41,305 nucleotides of DNA from MTP4 sp9310u (GCA_030627005.1 DAOUSW010000015.1:1-41305); one strand, 5' to 3'. Shown: positions 16,017 through 24,993, counted from the first letter of the stretch. Numbers and translations: made by a program. The notes: generated by a model from the letters alone, not told the origin.

Positions 16017-17630
16017 TTGGCAGCACAACCAATCTTTATTTTAAGAGAAGGAAGCCAGAGAACCCACGGTTCCGATGCACAGCACAACAACATCATGGCC
16101 GCAAAGGCCGTAGCTGAGGCAGTCAGAACCACTCTTGGGCCGAAGGGTATGGACAAGATGCTCGTGGACTCCATGGGCGATGTAGTGATCACGAATGACG
16201 GGGCAACCATCCTCAAGGAAATGGACATCGAACACCCCGGCGCGAAAATGATCGTGGAAGTTTCCAAGACCCAGGACGCAGAGGTAGGAGACGGAACCAC
16301 CACCGCAGCCGTCCTTGCAGGAGAACTCCTGGAAAAGGCAGAGGAACTGCTGGAAAGTGGTGTCCACCCCACCCTGATCGCAAGCGGATACAGGCTCGCA
16401 GCAAACCAGGCTACAAAGATCCTGGAGACCATCACAATCAAAGTCTCCCCGGAAGACACCGAAACCCTGGAGAAGCTGGCAGCAACCGCAATCACCGGAA
16501 AGGGGGCAGAATCTTACAAGGACCACCTCTCCGCACTTACGGTAAAGGCAGTCAGGTCCATTGTGGAAGAGAGAGATGGGAAGATCACGGTTGACATCGA
16601 AGACATCAAGACCGAAAAGAGACCTGGAGGAAGCATCCAGGATTCTGAGATTATTGAAGGAGTCATCGTTGACAAGGAACGCGTCCACGCCGCCATGCCT
16701 GAAGTCATAGAAGACGCAAAGATCCTCCTCTTAAGCGTACCTGTCGAACTCAAGAAGACTGAAACCAAGGCAGAGATCAAGATCACAACCCCTGACCAGA
16801 TGCAGCGCTTCCTTGACCAGGAAGAAGCAATGCTCAGGGAAATTGTGGACAAAGTAATCTCCACCGGGGCCAACGTCGTCTTCTGCCAGAAGGGAATGGA
16901 CGACCTTGCCCAGTACTACCTGACAAAGGCAGGCATTTTCGGCATGCGCAGGGTTAAGAAGAGCGACATGGACAAACTCGCCCGCGCAAGCGGCGCAAAG
17001 ATCATCACCAACATCGACGAGATTGAGGAGTCCGACCTCGGGTATGCGGGCCTTGTGGAAGAAAAGGACGTCACTGGCTCCAGGATGACCTTTGTCACAG
17101 GCTGCAAGGACAGCAAGACCACCTCCATCCTCCTCCGCGGCGGAACCGAGCACGTAGTGGACGGCATCTCAAGAGCTCTCGAAGACGCTCTCAGAGTCGT
17201 GGGTGTAGCCCTCGAAGACCAGATGGTCGTTGTGGGCGGCGGCTCCCCTGAGATCGAACTTGCTCTCAGGCTCAAGGAATATGCGGCAACCCTGAAAGGC
17301 AGGGAACAGCTTGCAGTTATGAAGTTTGCAGAGTCCCTGGAAGTTATCCCCCAGACCCTCGCAGAAAACGCAGGTCTGGACCCCATCGACATGCTCGTGG
17401 AAATGCGCTCCCAGCACGAGAAGGGCAACAAGAAGGCAGGCCTTAATGTCTACACCGGGAAGATCGAAGACATGTACGAAAACAATGTCATCGAGCCTCT
17501 CAGGATCAAGACCCAGGCAATCAACGCCGCCACCGAGGCAGCAATCATGATCCTCAGGATCGACGATGTGATTGCTTCTGCAGGTATGAAAGCAGGCCCC
17601 GGCGGAGAAATGCCAGAAATGGATATGTAA
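16017..17630 (+). CDS. thsA: Thermosome subunit (group II chaperonin)
   Basis: This 537-residue CCT/thermosome subunit is an ATP-driven folding chamber in the cytosol. Family signatures are intact: RTTLGPKGMDKM near residue 37, NDGATILKEM near 60, GDGTTT near 91 (nucleotide site), and the C-terminal VVGGGSPE region near 405 with the DDVIASAG end. The tail GGEMPEMDM is short and lacks the long GGM repeats of some subunits. Translation starts at TTG 16017 with AAGGAG at a spacing of 8; no better start exists. Methanosarcina usually has several thermosome paralogues, so the letter of the symbol is arbitrary. It is a single-gene transcript, with its own promoter and downstream hairpins. Confidence 0.95.
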   Translation: MAAQPIFILREGSQRTHGSDAQHNNIMAAKAVAEAVRTTLGPKGMDKMLVDSMGDVVITNDGATILKEMDIEHPGAKMIVEVSKTQDAEVGDGTTTAAVLAGELLEKAEELLESGVHPTLIASGYRLAANQATKILETITIKVSPEDTETLEKLAATAITGKGAESYKDHLSALTVKAVRSIVEERDGKITVDIEDIKTEKRPGGSIQDSEIIEGVIVDKERVHAAMPEVIEDAKILLLSVPVELKKTETKAEIKITTPDQMQRFLDQEEAMLREIVDKVISTGANVVFCQKGMDDLAQYYLTKAGIFGMRRVKKSDMDKLARASGAKIITNIDEIEESDLGYAGLVEEKDVTGSRMTFVTGCKDSKTTSILLRGGTEHVVDGISRALEDALRVVGVALEDQMVVVGGGSPEIELALRLKEYAATLKGREQLAVMKFAESLEVIPQTLAENAGLDPIDMLVEMRSQHEKGNKKAGLNVYTGKIEDMYENNVIEPLRIKTQAINAATEAAIMILRIDDVIASAGMKAGPGGEMPEMDM

Positions 17631-17640
17631 ACCTGCTAAA

Positions 17641-17709
17641 AACCATTTAAAAAACCGAAACAAATGGTTGCCGGAAAATTCCGGATTCCGCAACCCACTT
17701 CTTTTTTTA
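17641..17709 (+). terminator. Double hairpin terminator of the thermosome gene
   Basis: AACCATTT (17641-17648) pairs with AAATGGTT (17662-17669). A second fold closes GTTGC (17667-17671) with GCAAC (from about 17690) around an inner CCGG/CCGG pair. CTTCTTTTTTT follows. Confidence 0.6.
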
Positions 17710-17856
17710 TCCCGGACTCATTTATACCGGCGTATTTAAAGTCAGGACTCCAAAGGTAAATTCATCTATCAGAAAATCTTTTCTGACCAGATCCCTCAGG
17801 TAAAAAATAAGTTGTTAGGATCATGAGTCAACCTGGTCAAAAGAGAAATCCATTAG

Positions 17857-17912
17857 CAAAAAAGGGAAAAAAAGTTTTTAAGAAGCTGTTTCATCAGCCT
17901 GAAAACTTTTTT
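17857..17912 (-). terminator. Hairpin terminator of the PAC2-DUF473 operon
   Basis: On the minus strand an 11-bp stem (17902-17912 with 17868-17878) overlaps the stop codon of the DUF473 gene. It encloses a smaller GCTG/CAGC hairpin (17885-17898) and is followed by T-rich sequence (about 17857-17863). Confidence 0.6.
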
Positions 17913-18300
17913 ACCGGGCTTCGTAGCAGGGAATTTCCCTGGCGTCCACTACAACCGGTTTGCCAAGCTCATTTGAGATGACGCGGCGTACCCTTGCCAT
18001 GCACCTGCATTCGAGCTGAACGCGAGCAGCCATGGTTTCACATTCCTCAATATACAAATCATTTGCACTGATAATGGAATGTGTGGAGATCTGCCTTTGC
18101 ACGACCCTGGCAATGAGCCCGGTGGTCCCGTCCGTTAAATCGTCACGGCGGGTGGAGGTTAAGAGAACCTGATCCCCTGCATTAAGCCCAAGTACCCCGA
18201 AAAAATTTTGTGGATTCCGGATTTCAAGAGTCCGGAGTGAATGTTTTTTAAGGGCTTCGATCACTGAATCGGCAATTCCGGTTAGCGCAATGTACTCCAT
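17911..18300 (-). CDS. DUF473-like archaeal protein
   Basis: This is a 129-residue protein starting MEYIALTGIADSV at 18300, 4 bases after the stop of the PAC2 gene and behind a GGTGATC ribosome site. In-frame codons further upstream lie inside the PAC2 gene. It resembles archaeal DUF473 proteins, which have no known function; the similarity is by recollection. Notable features are the LEIRNPQNFFGVLGLNAGDQVLLTS segment (a small beta-barrel-like stretch) and three Cys (in EECETMAARVQLECRCMARV). Tight coupling to a proteasome-assembly chaperone homologue suggests a protein quality role, but that is inference from position. Confidence 0.65.
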   Translation of the reverse strand: MEYIALTGIADSVIEALKKHSLRTLEIRNPQNFFGVLGLNAGDQVLLTSTRRDDLTDGTTGLIARVVQRQISTHSIISANDLYIEECETMAARVQLECRCMARVRRVISNELGKPVVVDAREIPCYEAR

Positions 18301-18304
18301 AGGA

Positions 18305-19051
18305 TCACCCGTACATTGGGAATTCCTTTTTGACTTCTCCTTTCTGTTCGGAGGTCTGGACATCTTCAGCAAGTTTTTGTAACTCAACTTCTATGCGTTC
18401 AGCTTGCTTTATGAGCCGTTCGGTGTCGATCGACAGCCCGTAGAGTTTGTTCAAAACCTCAACAACAGCAGAAGCAGCCCGAGGATCGGGGTTCTGGGTC
18501 CTGGTAGCCCCGAGAAGGCTCAGCGCCGGGATTCCCCTTAGCAGGCATTCTGCCATCACACTACCGGAAATACCTGAAATAGTCCCCATCTGGAAGACCT
18601 CCACTTCATCCTTGATCTTGTCCAGCATCTCCTGGGTAGTGGCTGCCCCGAAGACCTTATGTCCCCCGTCCATAATAGCAATTCCAGCAATAGAGGCAAT
18701 TTCCTTTACATTGATGGACTCTGCCCAGTCAACCAGGGCATTGCTGACATCGTAGGAAACCGAATGGCTGATAGGGATATCCGAAATCACAATAATCAGG
18801 TTATGCTCCACACTTTCATAGATCCGGACAGGCATATTGATAAGCCCCTCATAGAGCACGGCAATGGAGGGGAAATACCTGGACTCGATAGAGCCGATAT
18901 ACTCCATATTCATCTCTTCGATCAGGTGCTGACTTGCAATGTTCCCAACAAGCCCGATTCCGGGGAAACCTTCAATCAAAACAGGGTTTTTTGACTGCAC
19001 AGGTTTCGTAATAATCTTCACGTCATTGTTATCATAATCCGTATCTGACAA
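18305..19051 (-). CDS. PAC2-family proteasome assembly chaperone homologue (PbaB-like)
   Basis: This 248-residue PAC2-family protein carries the family start pattern (PVLIEGFPGIGLVGNIASQHLIEE, about residues 24-47) and IPALSLLGAT near 180. A C-terminal coiled coil (about 212-235) and a charged tail follow. Archaeal relatives PbaA and PbaB help assemble the 20S proteasome alpha ring or bind proteasome-related ATPases. PbaB-type proteins keep a C-terminal tail that docks on the proteasome; the tail here ends EFPMYG, without a clear HbYX motif. Translation starts at TTG 19051 with GAGGTGG upstream. It is the first gene of a two-gene operon with the DUF473 protein. Confidence 0.8.
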   Translation of the reverse strand: MSDTDYDNNDVKIITKPVQSKNPVLIEGFPGIGLVGNIASQHLIEEMNMEYIGSIESRYFPSIAVLYEGLINMPVRIYESVEHNLIIVISDIPISHSVSYDVSNALVDWAESINVKEIASIAGIAIMDGGHKVFGAATTQEMLDKIKDEVEVFQMGTISGISGSVMAECLLRGIPALSLLGATRTQNPDPRAASAVVEVLNKLYGLSIDTERLIKQAERIEVELQKLAEDVQTSEQKGEVKKEFPMYG

Positions 19052-19603
19052 AGTACCACCTCACTGAAAATATAACCCCTACAACTATATCTTACCTAAT
19101 CATACTTAAACAGGTTCTCAAAGGCTCGAACCCGGGGAATCCTGAACCCACAACAAAATCAAAAATTAAGGGTAGTTTCCAGGCCCCCTAAAAACCAAAA
19201 ACCCTCCATAGTATTTAAAGAGAGTCTCCTGATATATATATTTTAGTTAGACAAATTAAAATATTTCATTAGATACTTAGATAAAATAAATAATTAGTAT
19301 GTAACTAGTATCAAGTGAGATTAATAGTCAGAATCCGGCAGCTTCGGGAAAAAACGAGGGCAAAACCTGCAATAAAAATCTACAATAAAACCTGCAAAAA
19401 ATCTGCGAAAAAACCTGCAATAAAACCTGCAATAAAACCTGCAATAATTGAGGTTATTCATGCGGAAGAAAAATAATTCGTAAAAGAAAAAAAGAGGAAA
19501 AAAGTTCATAAAAAACCTATGAAGAGATGAATTAACATCTAAATGGAAATTTAACCTTTAAACGGAAATAAACAAACCTTAAAAATTAAAAGGAGATCCG
19601 CAC
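19052..19603. other. 552-base divergent spacer with A-rich 12-bp repeats
   Basis: On the minus strand a TTTAAGTA (about 19103-19110) could drive the PAC2 operon. On the plus strand a TATATATA stretch near 19230-19240 could drive the gene at 19604. A degenerate 12-bp repeat (AATAAAACCTGC) fills 19361-19446. A 62-codon minus-strand frame here is a product of that repeat. Confidence 0.6.
19361..19446. repeat. Degenerate 12-bp tandem repeat (AATAAAACCTGC)
   Basis: About seven copies are seen, three of them perfect at the right end, and the others diverged in sequence or length by a base. Confidence 0.8.
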
Positions 19604-20191
19604 ATGGAAAAACCGATTCTTTATCTGGACAGCGTAGGGGAAGCAAACACTGATGCCGTTGTAGGGGCTGCGGCAAAAAGAGCCTCAGAACTTGGAATCA
19701 CACACATCGTGGTTGCAAGCACCAGCGGAAAGACCGCCCTCAAGATGGCAGAAGCCGTGAAAGACACTGGCGTCAAAGTCATAGGCATCAGCCACCAGTA
19801 CGGGCAAAAAGAAAAAGGCGAATGGGAAGTCGAAGAGGAATACAAACAGAAACTTGAGGAGCTCGGAGCCATTATCACCACCCAGTCCCACATGTTTTCA
19901 GGGATTGAACGCTCAATAACCAGGAAGTTCGGAGGTTATTCCCGGATAGAAGTAATTTCCGACACCCTGCGCGCCCTCTTCAGGAAAGGCTTCAAGGTGG
20001 CAGTCGAAGTTGCAATCATGGCGGCAGATTCAGGACATATCCCGGTTTCCGATGACACTGAAATCATTGCCATTGGCGGTACGCGCTGGGGTGCGGATGT
20101 AGCCCTTGTGCTCAGGCCTGCCCACAGCAATGAATTCTTCTCCATGCAGGTCCGGGAAATCATTGCCATGCCTCGGGAAAAGGAAGATTAA
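19604..20191 (+). CDS. Pyruvate kinase C-terminal-domain-like protein
   Basis: This 195-residue protein corresponds to a stand-alone pyruvate kinase alpha/beta C-domain (the AF0103-like family). It shows HIVVASTSGKTALKMAEAV (about 34-52), a second strand VKVIGISHQYG, and a GGTRWGADVALVLRPAHS segment (about 158-175). It lacks the catalytic barrel of pyruvate kinase, so it is not a glycolytic enzyme itself. The family has known structures but no established function; nucleotide or phosphate binding has been suggested from the fold. The ATG follows AAAAGGAG. It is monocistronic and convergent with the AhpD-like gene. Confidence 0.75.
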   Translation: MEKPILYLDSVGEANTDAVVGAAAKRASELGITHIVVASTSGKTALKMAEAVKDTGVKVIGISHQYGQKEKGEWEVEEEYKQKLEELGAIITTQSHMFSGIERSITRKFGGYSRIEVISDTLRALFRKGFKVAVEVAIMAADSGHIPVSDDTEIIAIGGTRWGADVALVLRPAHSNEFFSMQVREIIAMPREKED

Positions 20192-20246
20192 GCGGCCCTT
20201 AAAAGTTCAAAGATGTTTAAAAAATATTTAAAAACAAAAAAAGATT

Positions 20247-20276
20247 AAAGAAGATTAAAGAAGATTAAAAAAAGTT
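20247..20276. repeat. 10-bp tandem repeat resembling the upstream gene end
   Basis: GAAGATTAAA or a close variant repeats about three times. The preceding gene ends GGAAGATTAA (20182-20191), so the unit looks like a copy of its last codons and stop, although about 55 bases separate them. Confidence 0.65.
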
Positions 20277-20315
20277 GAAAGATTTCAACAATGTAGGTCA
20301 ACAGGGCTGGAATAT

Positions 20316-20723
20316 TCAGGCCATCCCGAGCCTTTTGAGGATTTCCGCCCGGTCTTCTTCGGCAAAGGATTCACTCTGGAAGGTCTCAACCGCCTTTTTT
20401 AAAAGGGTTACTGAAAAGGACATCGAGGGCCCGCCGCCAAAGGCAACCGAAACCATGGAAGCCTGCATGATCTCCTCTTTTGTGGCCCCGGCATAAAGGG
20501 CGTTAAAGGCATGGAGAGAGATACAGTAGGGACAGCGGTGGTAGAGGGCAATCCCGATAGCGATCAGTTCCTTGGTCTTGAAGTCCAGGACCGAGTCTTC
20601 AAAACTTGCCCCGACCATGCCCATAAACGCTAGAGCCTGTTTTCCCTGAACTTCGGTTTCGGCAGCAAATTCTCCGAGGCCTTCTGTAAAGTCGAATAAC
20701 AATTTTTTAGGATCTTCAGTCAT
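20316..20723 (-). CDS. Carboxymuconolactone decarboxylase/AhpD-family protein
   Basis: This 135-residue all-helical protein has the AhpD-type redox motif CPYC...H at residues 64-71 (HRCPYCISLH) with the preceding acidic LDFKTKELIAIGIA helix. Relatives act as peroxidase-linked thiol reductants or carboxymuconolactone decarboxylases; in a strict anaerobe an oxidative-stress or disulfide role is the simpler reading. The start is ATG 20723 with AGGTGA four bases before it. An upstream in-frame ATG at 20783 adds 20 Asn/Asp/Thr-rich residues without a ribosome site. It is convergent with the gene at 19604. Confidence 0.85.
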   Translation of the reverse strand: MTEDPKKLLFDFTEGLGEFAAETEVQGKQALAFMGMVGASFEDSVLDFKTKELIAIGIALYHRCPYCISLHAFNALYAGATKEEIMQASMVSVAFGGGPSMSFSVTLLKKAVETFQSESFAEEDRAEILKRLGMA

Positions 20724-21157
20724 ATTTTCACCTGTATCATTCTGATCTGTATCGTTCAGACCTGAAGATTTCTGGTCTGTCATTCCGATCTGCAGCTTAT
20801 TGATCTGAAACTTTCTATCACTACAACCCTTGATTATCGAGATATATAACGGTTGTGGATAGATAACACAAAACTATACAAAAATGAAAGAATGTCCCTT
20901 ACCCCCGGAAGAAAACAGCCTATTCAAATCGTTCGGATAAAAGAAAAAAGCCTTGAAAGCAAGTACAAAAAACCTCGAAAAAACAATTGAACAAAAACTT
21001 GAAAAGATCTTGCAAAAAGTCGCAAGCGCCCTGCAAAAAACCCTGCAACAGCTCCGTAAAAACCCCTGTCAAAATTCCCGTCGACCTGTCCCATAAAGAC
21101 ATTCCTTTTTTCCGTCCCCAAAGTTAAATATAGCTGAGAGATATTTATTCCCCCGGC
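20724..21157. other. 434-base divergent spacer (AhpD-like gene and tgtA)
   Basis: On the minus strand GTTATATATC (20841-20850) is a likely Box A for the AhpD-like gene. CAGACC/GGTCTG (20757-20779) would form a hairpin in its leader if translation begins at 20723. An A-rich degenerate repeat of about 12 bp (AAAAAACCCTGC type) fills about 20935-21075. The tgtA promoter is at the right end. Confidence 0.55.
21124..21132 (+). promoter_or_regulatory. Box A of tgtA; probable leaderless mRNA
   Basis: TTAAATATA is centred about 30 bases before the tgtA ATG and the intervening bases hold no ribosome site, so transcription should begin at or within a few bases of the start codon. Confidence 0.55.
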
Positions 21158-22630
21158 ATGTCAACGATATTTGAAATACTCGACAAGGACGCAGGCGGCA
21201 GGATAGGGAAACTCAAGACCCCGCACGGGATAGTGGAGACACCTACCGTCATGCCTGTGATCAATCCGAACATCCAGCTTATCCCCTCGGAGGAGATGAG
21301 AAGTTTCGGGGCAGAGATCCTTATCACCAATTCCTATATTATCTACCGGAAAGAAGAACTGCGAAACGTGGCCCTTGAGAAAGGGCTGCACGGGCTGCTG
21401 GGCTTTGACGGGCCCATCATGACTGATTCAGGGTCATTCCAGCTTTCCATCTACGGCTCGGTGGAAGTCACTAACGAGGAGATCCTGGGATTCCAGCAGA
21501 AAATCGGAAGTGATATCATCGTCCCCCTGGACATCCCGACTCCTCCCGACGTCCCCAGAAAGCGGGCCGAAGAAGAACTTGCAATTACCGCCGAACGCCT
21601 GGAAGCCGCCCGGAAACTCATACAGGGAGAACAGCTCCTGGCAGGCCCGGTCCAGGGTTCGACTTACCCAGACCTGAGGGAAAAAGCCGCTTCCCACCTG
21701 AAAGAACTCGATTTCGGAGTCTACCCCCTGGGAGCCGTGGTCCCCCTTATGGAAACCTACCGCTACTCAGAACTCGTGGACGTGATTGCAGCCTCGAAAA
21801 AGGGCCTCTCCCCGGTTGCCCCTGTCCACCTCTTCGGGGCAGGGCATCCCATGATGTTCGCTCTAGCCGTGGCTCTTGGCTGCGACCTCTTTGACTCGGC
21901 AGCCTATGCCCTCTACGCAAAGGACGGGCGTTATATCACTGCAAACGGGACTTACCACCTGGACAAACTTAACTACCTGCCCTGCTCCTGCCCCATCTGC
22001 TCGAAATACACTGCAGAAGAGCTGAAAAAAGCAAAAAACAGCCAGGAACTCCTGGGAAGGCACAACCTCTATGCGACCTTCGAGGAAATCAGGCTGATCA
22101 AGCAGTCCATAAAGGAAGGAAAACTCCTGGAACTTGTGGAAAAGCGCTGCCGTGCCCATCCGAAACTGCTTGACGGGCTGAAAAGACTCTATACTCATTC
22201 CACCTGGCTCGAGAAGTTTGACCCTGCAACCAAAGGGACCTTTTTCTACTGCGGACCCGAATCCGCATCCCGTCCGGAAGTCCTGCGTTTCGGAAAGAGG
22301 CTGGAACGCTTCAGCATCGAAGGTCCGGCGCTTATCCGCACAAGGCCCGTGAGGGGCGAAAAGGAATACAGCCATGTCCTTATTTTCAAACCTCCCTTCG
22401 GAGCATACCCCGTGGAAATGGAGGAGGTATACCCCTTCAGCGCCGAGGTCCCGAAAATTCCGGATTACGAAGCCCTGACCACGGCCCTCTCAAATACCCT
22501 CAAACTAATAGACCTGAACCCTGAGGCAGAATTTACCTTCATCTGCGAACCGGAGTTCGACCACCCACTTCTCGAAAAAATCCGGGAAAGGGCGGAACTT
22601 GTGTACAGGGACGAATGGAAAAAAGAATGA
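21158..22630 (+). CDS. tgtA: Archaeosine tRNA-guanine transglycosylase
   Basis: This 490-residue enzyme exchanges guanine 15 of archaeal tRNAs for preQ0, the first step of archaeosine formation. Catalytic features are the DSGSFQ motif (near 90), LDIPTPP (near 124), FGAGHP, and a zinc site CSCPIC (near 276) plus a His (RHNLYAT). The C-terminal part (about 350-490) resembles the C1 region of the archaeal enzyme. The final C2/PUA tRNA-binding region of the full-length 582-residue Pyrococcus form appears absent, so a separate PUA protein is probably needed. The start is ATG 21158 without a ribosome site, consistent with a leaderless transcript. The UbiA gene follows on the same strand. Confidence 0.93.
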   Translation: MSTIFEILDKDAGGRIGKLKTPHGIVETPTVMPVINPNIQLIPSEEMRSFGAEILITNSYIIYRKEELRNVALEKGLHGLLGFDGPIMTDSGSFQLSIYGSVEVTNEEILGFQQKIGSDIIVPLDIPTPPDVPRKRAEEELAITAERLEAARKLIQGEQLLAGPVQGSTYPDLREKAASHLKELDFGVYPLGAVVPLMETYRYSELVDVIAASKKGLSPVAPVHLFGAGHPMMFALAVALGCDLFDSAAYALYAKDGRYITANGTYHLDKLNYLPCSCPICSKYTAEELKKAKNSQELLGRHNLYATFEEIRLIKQSIKEGKLLELVEKRCRAHPKLLDGLKRLYTHSTWLEKFDPATKGTFFYCGPESASRPEVLRFGKRLERFSIEGPALIRTRPVRGEKEYSHVLIFKPPFGAYPVEMEEVYPFSAEVPKIPDYEALTTALSNTLKLIDLNPEAEFTFICEPEFDHPLLEKIRERAELVYRDEWKKE

Positions 22631-22737
22631 AAAAGAAAACTTTTTTGACATGCGCATGTTTATAGGACTATCCTTAAACAACTCCCCTAAAAATAACAGG
22701 AAACCCCAAATAAAACTACAAACTACAGGTGAAAATA

Positions 22738-23679
22738 TTGTCCCTCACAGCAAGAATCGGAGAACTCAGCCCCTATCTCCAGCTGCTGAGACCCGAACTC
22801 TACTACATGGACCTGACCCTCCCTGCCTCAAGCGCCATCCTGGCTTCCTACCTGGCAAGCGGAGGGCTTCCGGAACTCAGCCCTTTCATTATTGCGGTTA
22901 TCGGAGGCTTTGCAGCCATCACCAGTTCATACGTTTTCAACGACTGCTGCGACGTTGACATCGATACCATCAACCTTCCGGACCGTCCCCTGCCCTCTTC
23001 GACAGTCTCGAAGAAAACAGCGCTTACGTACGCCATCTTTCTTTTAGCAATCGCGGGAGCTGCGGCCACATACCTGAACCCGGAATCCCTCCTGGTCCTC
23101 CTGATCGCAGCCGGCACAATCACCGTTTACTCAATTTTCGCAAAACGGAGCACTTTCCTCAGCTTCGTGCCTGTGGGCATCTCCTACGGGCTCGTGCCCG
23201 TGGGCGTCTGGCTGGCTTTTGACCCTGCAGGCATCCTGAAAGGCAGTGACGGGGTGATCCTGCCCCTTGCCGGGATCTGCTTCGGGTTAATGATGTGCGT
23301 TACTGACTGGGCCTTTACCCTTGGTGGAGTTGCCCGGGACGTAGAAGGCGACAGGCTCAAAGGCGCCCCCACCATGCCCGTGACTTACGGAATCCCCTTT
23401 ACCGCGAAATTCGTTACCTTCTGGTGGATCGTGGGAGTTATCGCGTCGGTAATCATCGGCTGGTCTGCCGGACTCGGCCCCGTGTACTTTGCAGGCGCTC
23501 TTGCCTCAGGGCTCTGGATGCTTGCCCAGTGCTTTGACTTTATCAGGCACCCGACCCCCGAGAGGGGCGGCAGCCTCTTTTTAAACGGGTCGAACTACAG
23601 GGCCGTCATGTTCGGGTCCATGATCCTGGACGTGGTGCTGTGCATCTACCTTGAAGCTTACACAGCCATTCTCTGGTAA
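22738..23679 (+). CDS. UbiA-family prenyltransferase
   Basis: This integral membrane enzyme of about 313 residues joins a polyprenyl diphosphate to an acceptor. Both Asp-rich metal motifs are present: NDCCDVDID (about 68-76) and DVEGD (about 201-205). Eight or nine membrane helices can be read. TTG 22738 is chosen because AGGTGA stands five bases before it; GTG 22729 is in frame but overlaps that site. The segment INLPDRPLPSS resembles digeranylgeranylglyceryl phosphate synthase, so archaeal lipid synthesis is one option. The neighbours, a GGR-family flavoprotein and a radical SAM protein, make methanophenazine assembly another, since its side chain needs an ether-type prenyl transfer and a partial reduction. 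The acceptor is unknown. Confidence 0.85.
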   Translation: MSLTARIGELSPYLQLLRPELYYMDLTLPASSAILASYLASGGLPELSPFIIAVIGGFAAITSSYVFNDCCDVDIDTINLPDRPLPSSTVSKKTALTYAIFLLAIAGAAATYLNPESLLVLLIAAGTITVYSIFAKRSTFLSFVPVGISYGLVPVGVWLAFDPAGILKGSDGVILPLAGICFGLMMCVTDWAFTLGGVARDVEGDRLKGAPTMPVTYGIPFTAKFVTFWWIVGVIASVIIGWSAGLGPVYFAGALASGLWMLAQCFDFIRHPTPERGGSLFLNGSNYRAVMFGSMILDVVLCIYLEAYTAILW

Positions 23680-23704
23680 GAAGGCAGAACAGGAAAGGAA
23701 AAAG

Positions 23705-23777
23705 CAAAGTGGAGCGGGAAAGGCAAATAGGCAAAGTGGAGCGGGAAAGGCAAATAGGCAAAGTGGAACGGGAGAGG
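23705..23777. repeat. 27-bp tandem repeat, about 2.7 copies
   Basis: The unit at 23705-23731 is repeated perfectly at 23732-23758 and in part from 23759. It lies between the UbiA and GGR-family genes and lengthens the spacer to about 157 bases. Confidence 0.85.
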
Positions 23778-23835
23778 AAAAAGTAGGCAGGAAGAGGTAA
23801 ATAGGCAAAAATAGAGGAGAAGAGAGGATAAAAAA

Positions 23836-24993
23836 ATGGACGCTGATATTATCGTAATCGGGGCATCCCCTGCAGGGCTGATGGCTGCCCGAAACGCCTG
23901 TGAGAAAGGCGCAGATGTCCTTTTGCTGGAAAAAAAGGAAGAGCTCGGGCATCCCCCTCATCCTGCAAACTCTTTTTTCAAGGGGATGTTGGACAGGTGC
24001 GGCGAGAAGGTGGACCCGTCCTACGTGGACCATTACCTGAAAGGCATGCAGATCATTGCCCCCTCGGGACGCAGGGTGGTTGTTGAAACCCCCGGATATG
24101 CCATTGACAAGACGAAATTCGACCGTTTTTACGCAAAGAAGGTTATGAGTGCCGGGGTGGACCTGCGCACAGGTATCGAAGCCTACAATATCCTTAAAGA
24201 CAGTGAAGAATTTGCAATAAGTACCTCTGAGGGCGTCTTCAGGTCAAAGCTTGTGATCATCTCCGACGGGATCAACTCGAAAATGGCTTCTCTCCTCGGC
24301 CTGAAAACCATGAAACACCCCGAAGACATTGCCTGGGGCATTGAACTGGACGTACGGGCTCCGGGCCTGGGGAAACCGGATATGTTCGAGTACTACGTGG
24401 GAAACCACGCTCCCGGCTGGAAGACCACGTACTCCCCCCGCGGAGGGGACAATGCCGCAATCGGAGCTTATGTGCGCAGGTGCGGGAAAGACGCAACCCC
24501 CTACCTGAACGCCTGGGTGGAGCGCTTCAAAAAGCTCAAGGGAATCGAGGAGCTTGAGGTCGTAAGAAAACTCTCCGGCGGAGATCCTATCGTAACCATC
24601 CCGAACGAGTATATCACGGACGGGGTCATGGTCGTGGGCGGGGCAGCCGGGCAGTCAGGGATAGGCTATGCCATGCGTTCAGGCCAGATCTGCGGAGACG
24701 TGGCGGCAGGTGCCGTTAAAAAAGGCGACGTTTCGAAAAACGCCCTCTCGGAATACCGGAAGACCTGGGAAAAAGAGTACAGGACCGAACACTACCTGGG
24801 CAGAATCGCCCTTGAGACCCTGCGGAAGATGACGGACAGGGAAATCGACGAGATGGTCAAAGTCTTTGAAAAAGAAGACCTCTCCTTCATCCACGGAAGC
24901 GCCTTTGAGCAGGCGATGCAGGTCTTCATGTTCATGCTTAAGAAAAACCCCTCGGCAATGCTTAAGTACAGGGCTTTTCTCAGGAACAAATAA
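23836..24993 (+). CDS. Geranylgeranyl reductase (GGR)-family FAD oxidoreductase
   Basis: This 385-residue flavoprotein has an N-terminal FAD motif (IIVIGASPAGLMAA, about 5-18), a GD-type region (GVMVVGGAAGQSGIGYAMRSG, near 258-278) and a helical C-terminus. Overall it matches GGR-like proteins that saturate isoprenoid double bonds of archaeal lipids. Two family hallmarks look altered when aligned by eye: the substrate motif PxxYxWxFP reads PGWKTTYSP, and the position of the conserved Cys near the FAD reads PAN within HPPHPANSFF. These comparisons are from memory. If right, the substrate probably differs from the usual geranylgeranyl lipid. The ATG follows AGAGAGG. Confidence 0.85.
   Translation: MDADIIVIGASPAGLMAARNACEKGADVLLLEKKEELGHPPHPANSFFKGMLDRCGEKVDPSYVDHYLKGMQIIAPSGRRVVVETPGYAIDKTKFDRFYAKKVMSAGVDLRTGIEAYNILKDSEEFAISTSEGVFRSKLVIISDGINSKMASLLGLKTMKHPEDIAWGIELDVRAPGLGKPDMFEYYVGNHAPGWKTTYSPRGGDNAAIGAYVRRCGKDATPYLNAWVERFKKLKGIEELEVVRKLSGGDPIVTIPNEYITDGVMVVGGAAGQSGIGYAMRSGQICGDVAAGAVKKGDVSKNALSEYRKTWEKEYRTEHYLGRIALETLRKMTDREIDEMVKVFEKEDLSFIHGSAFEQAMQVFMFMLKKNPSAMLKYRAFLRNK

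Noticed and set aside
19321..19509. 62-codon minus-strand frame rich in FYCRF repeats
   Set aside because: It is the translation of the degenerate 12-bp repeat and not a protein gene.
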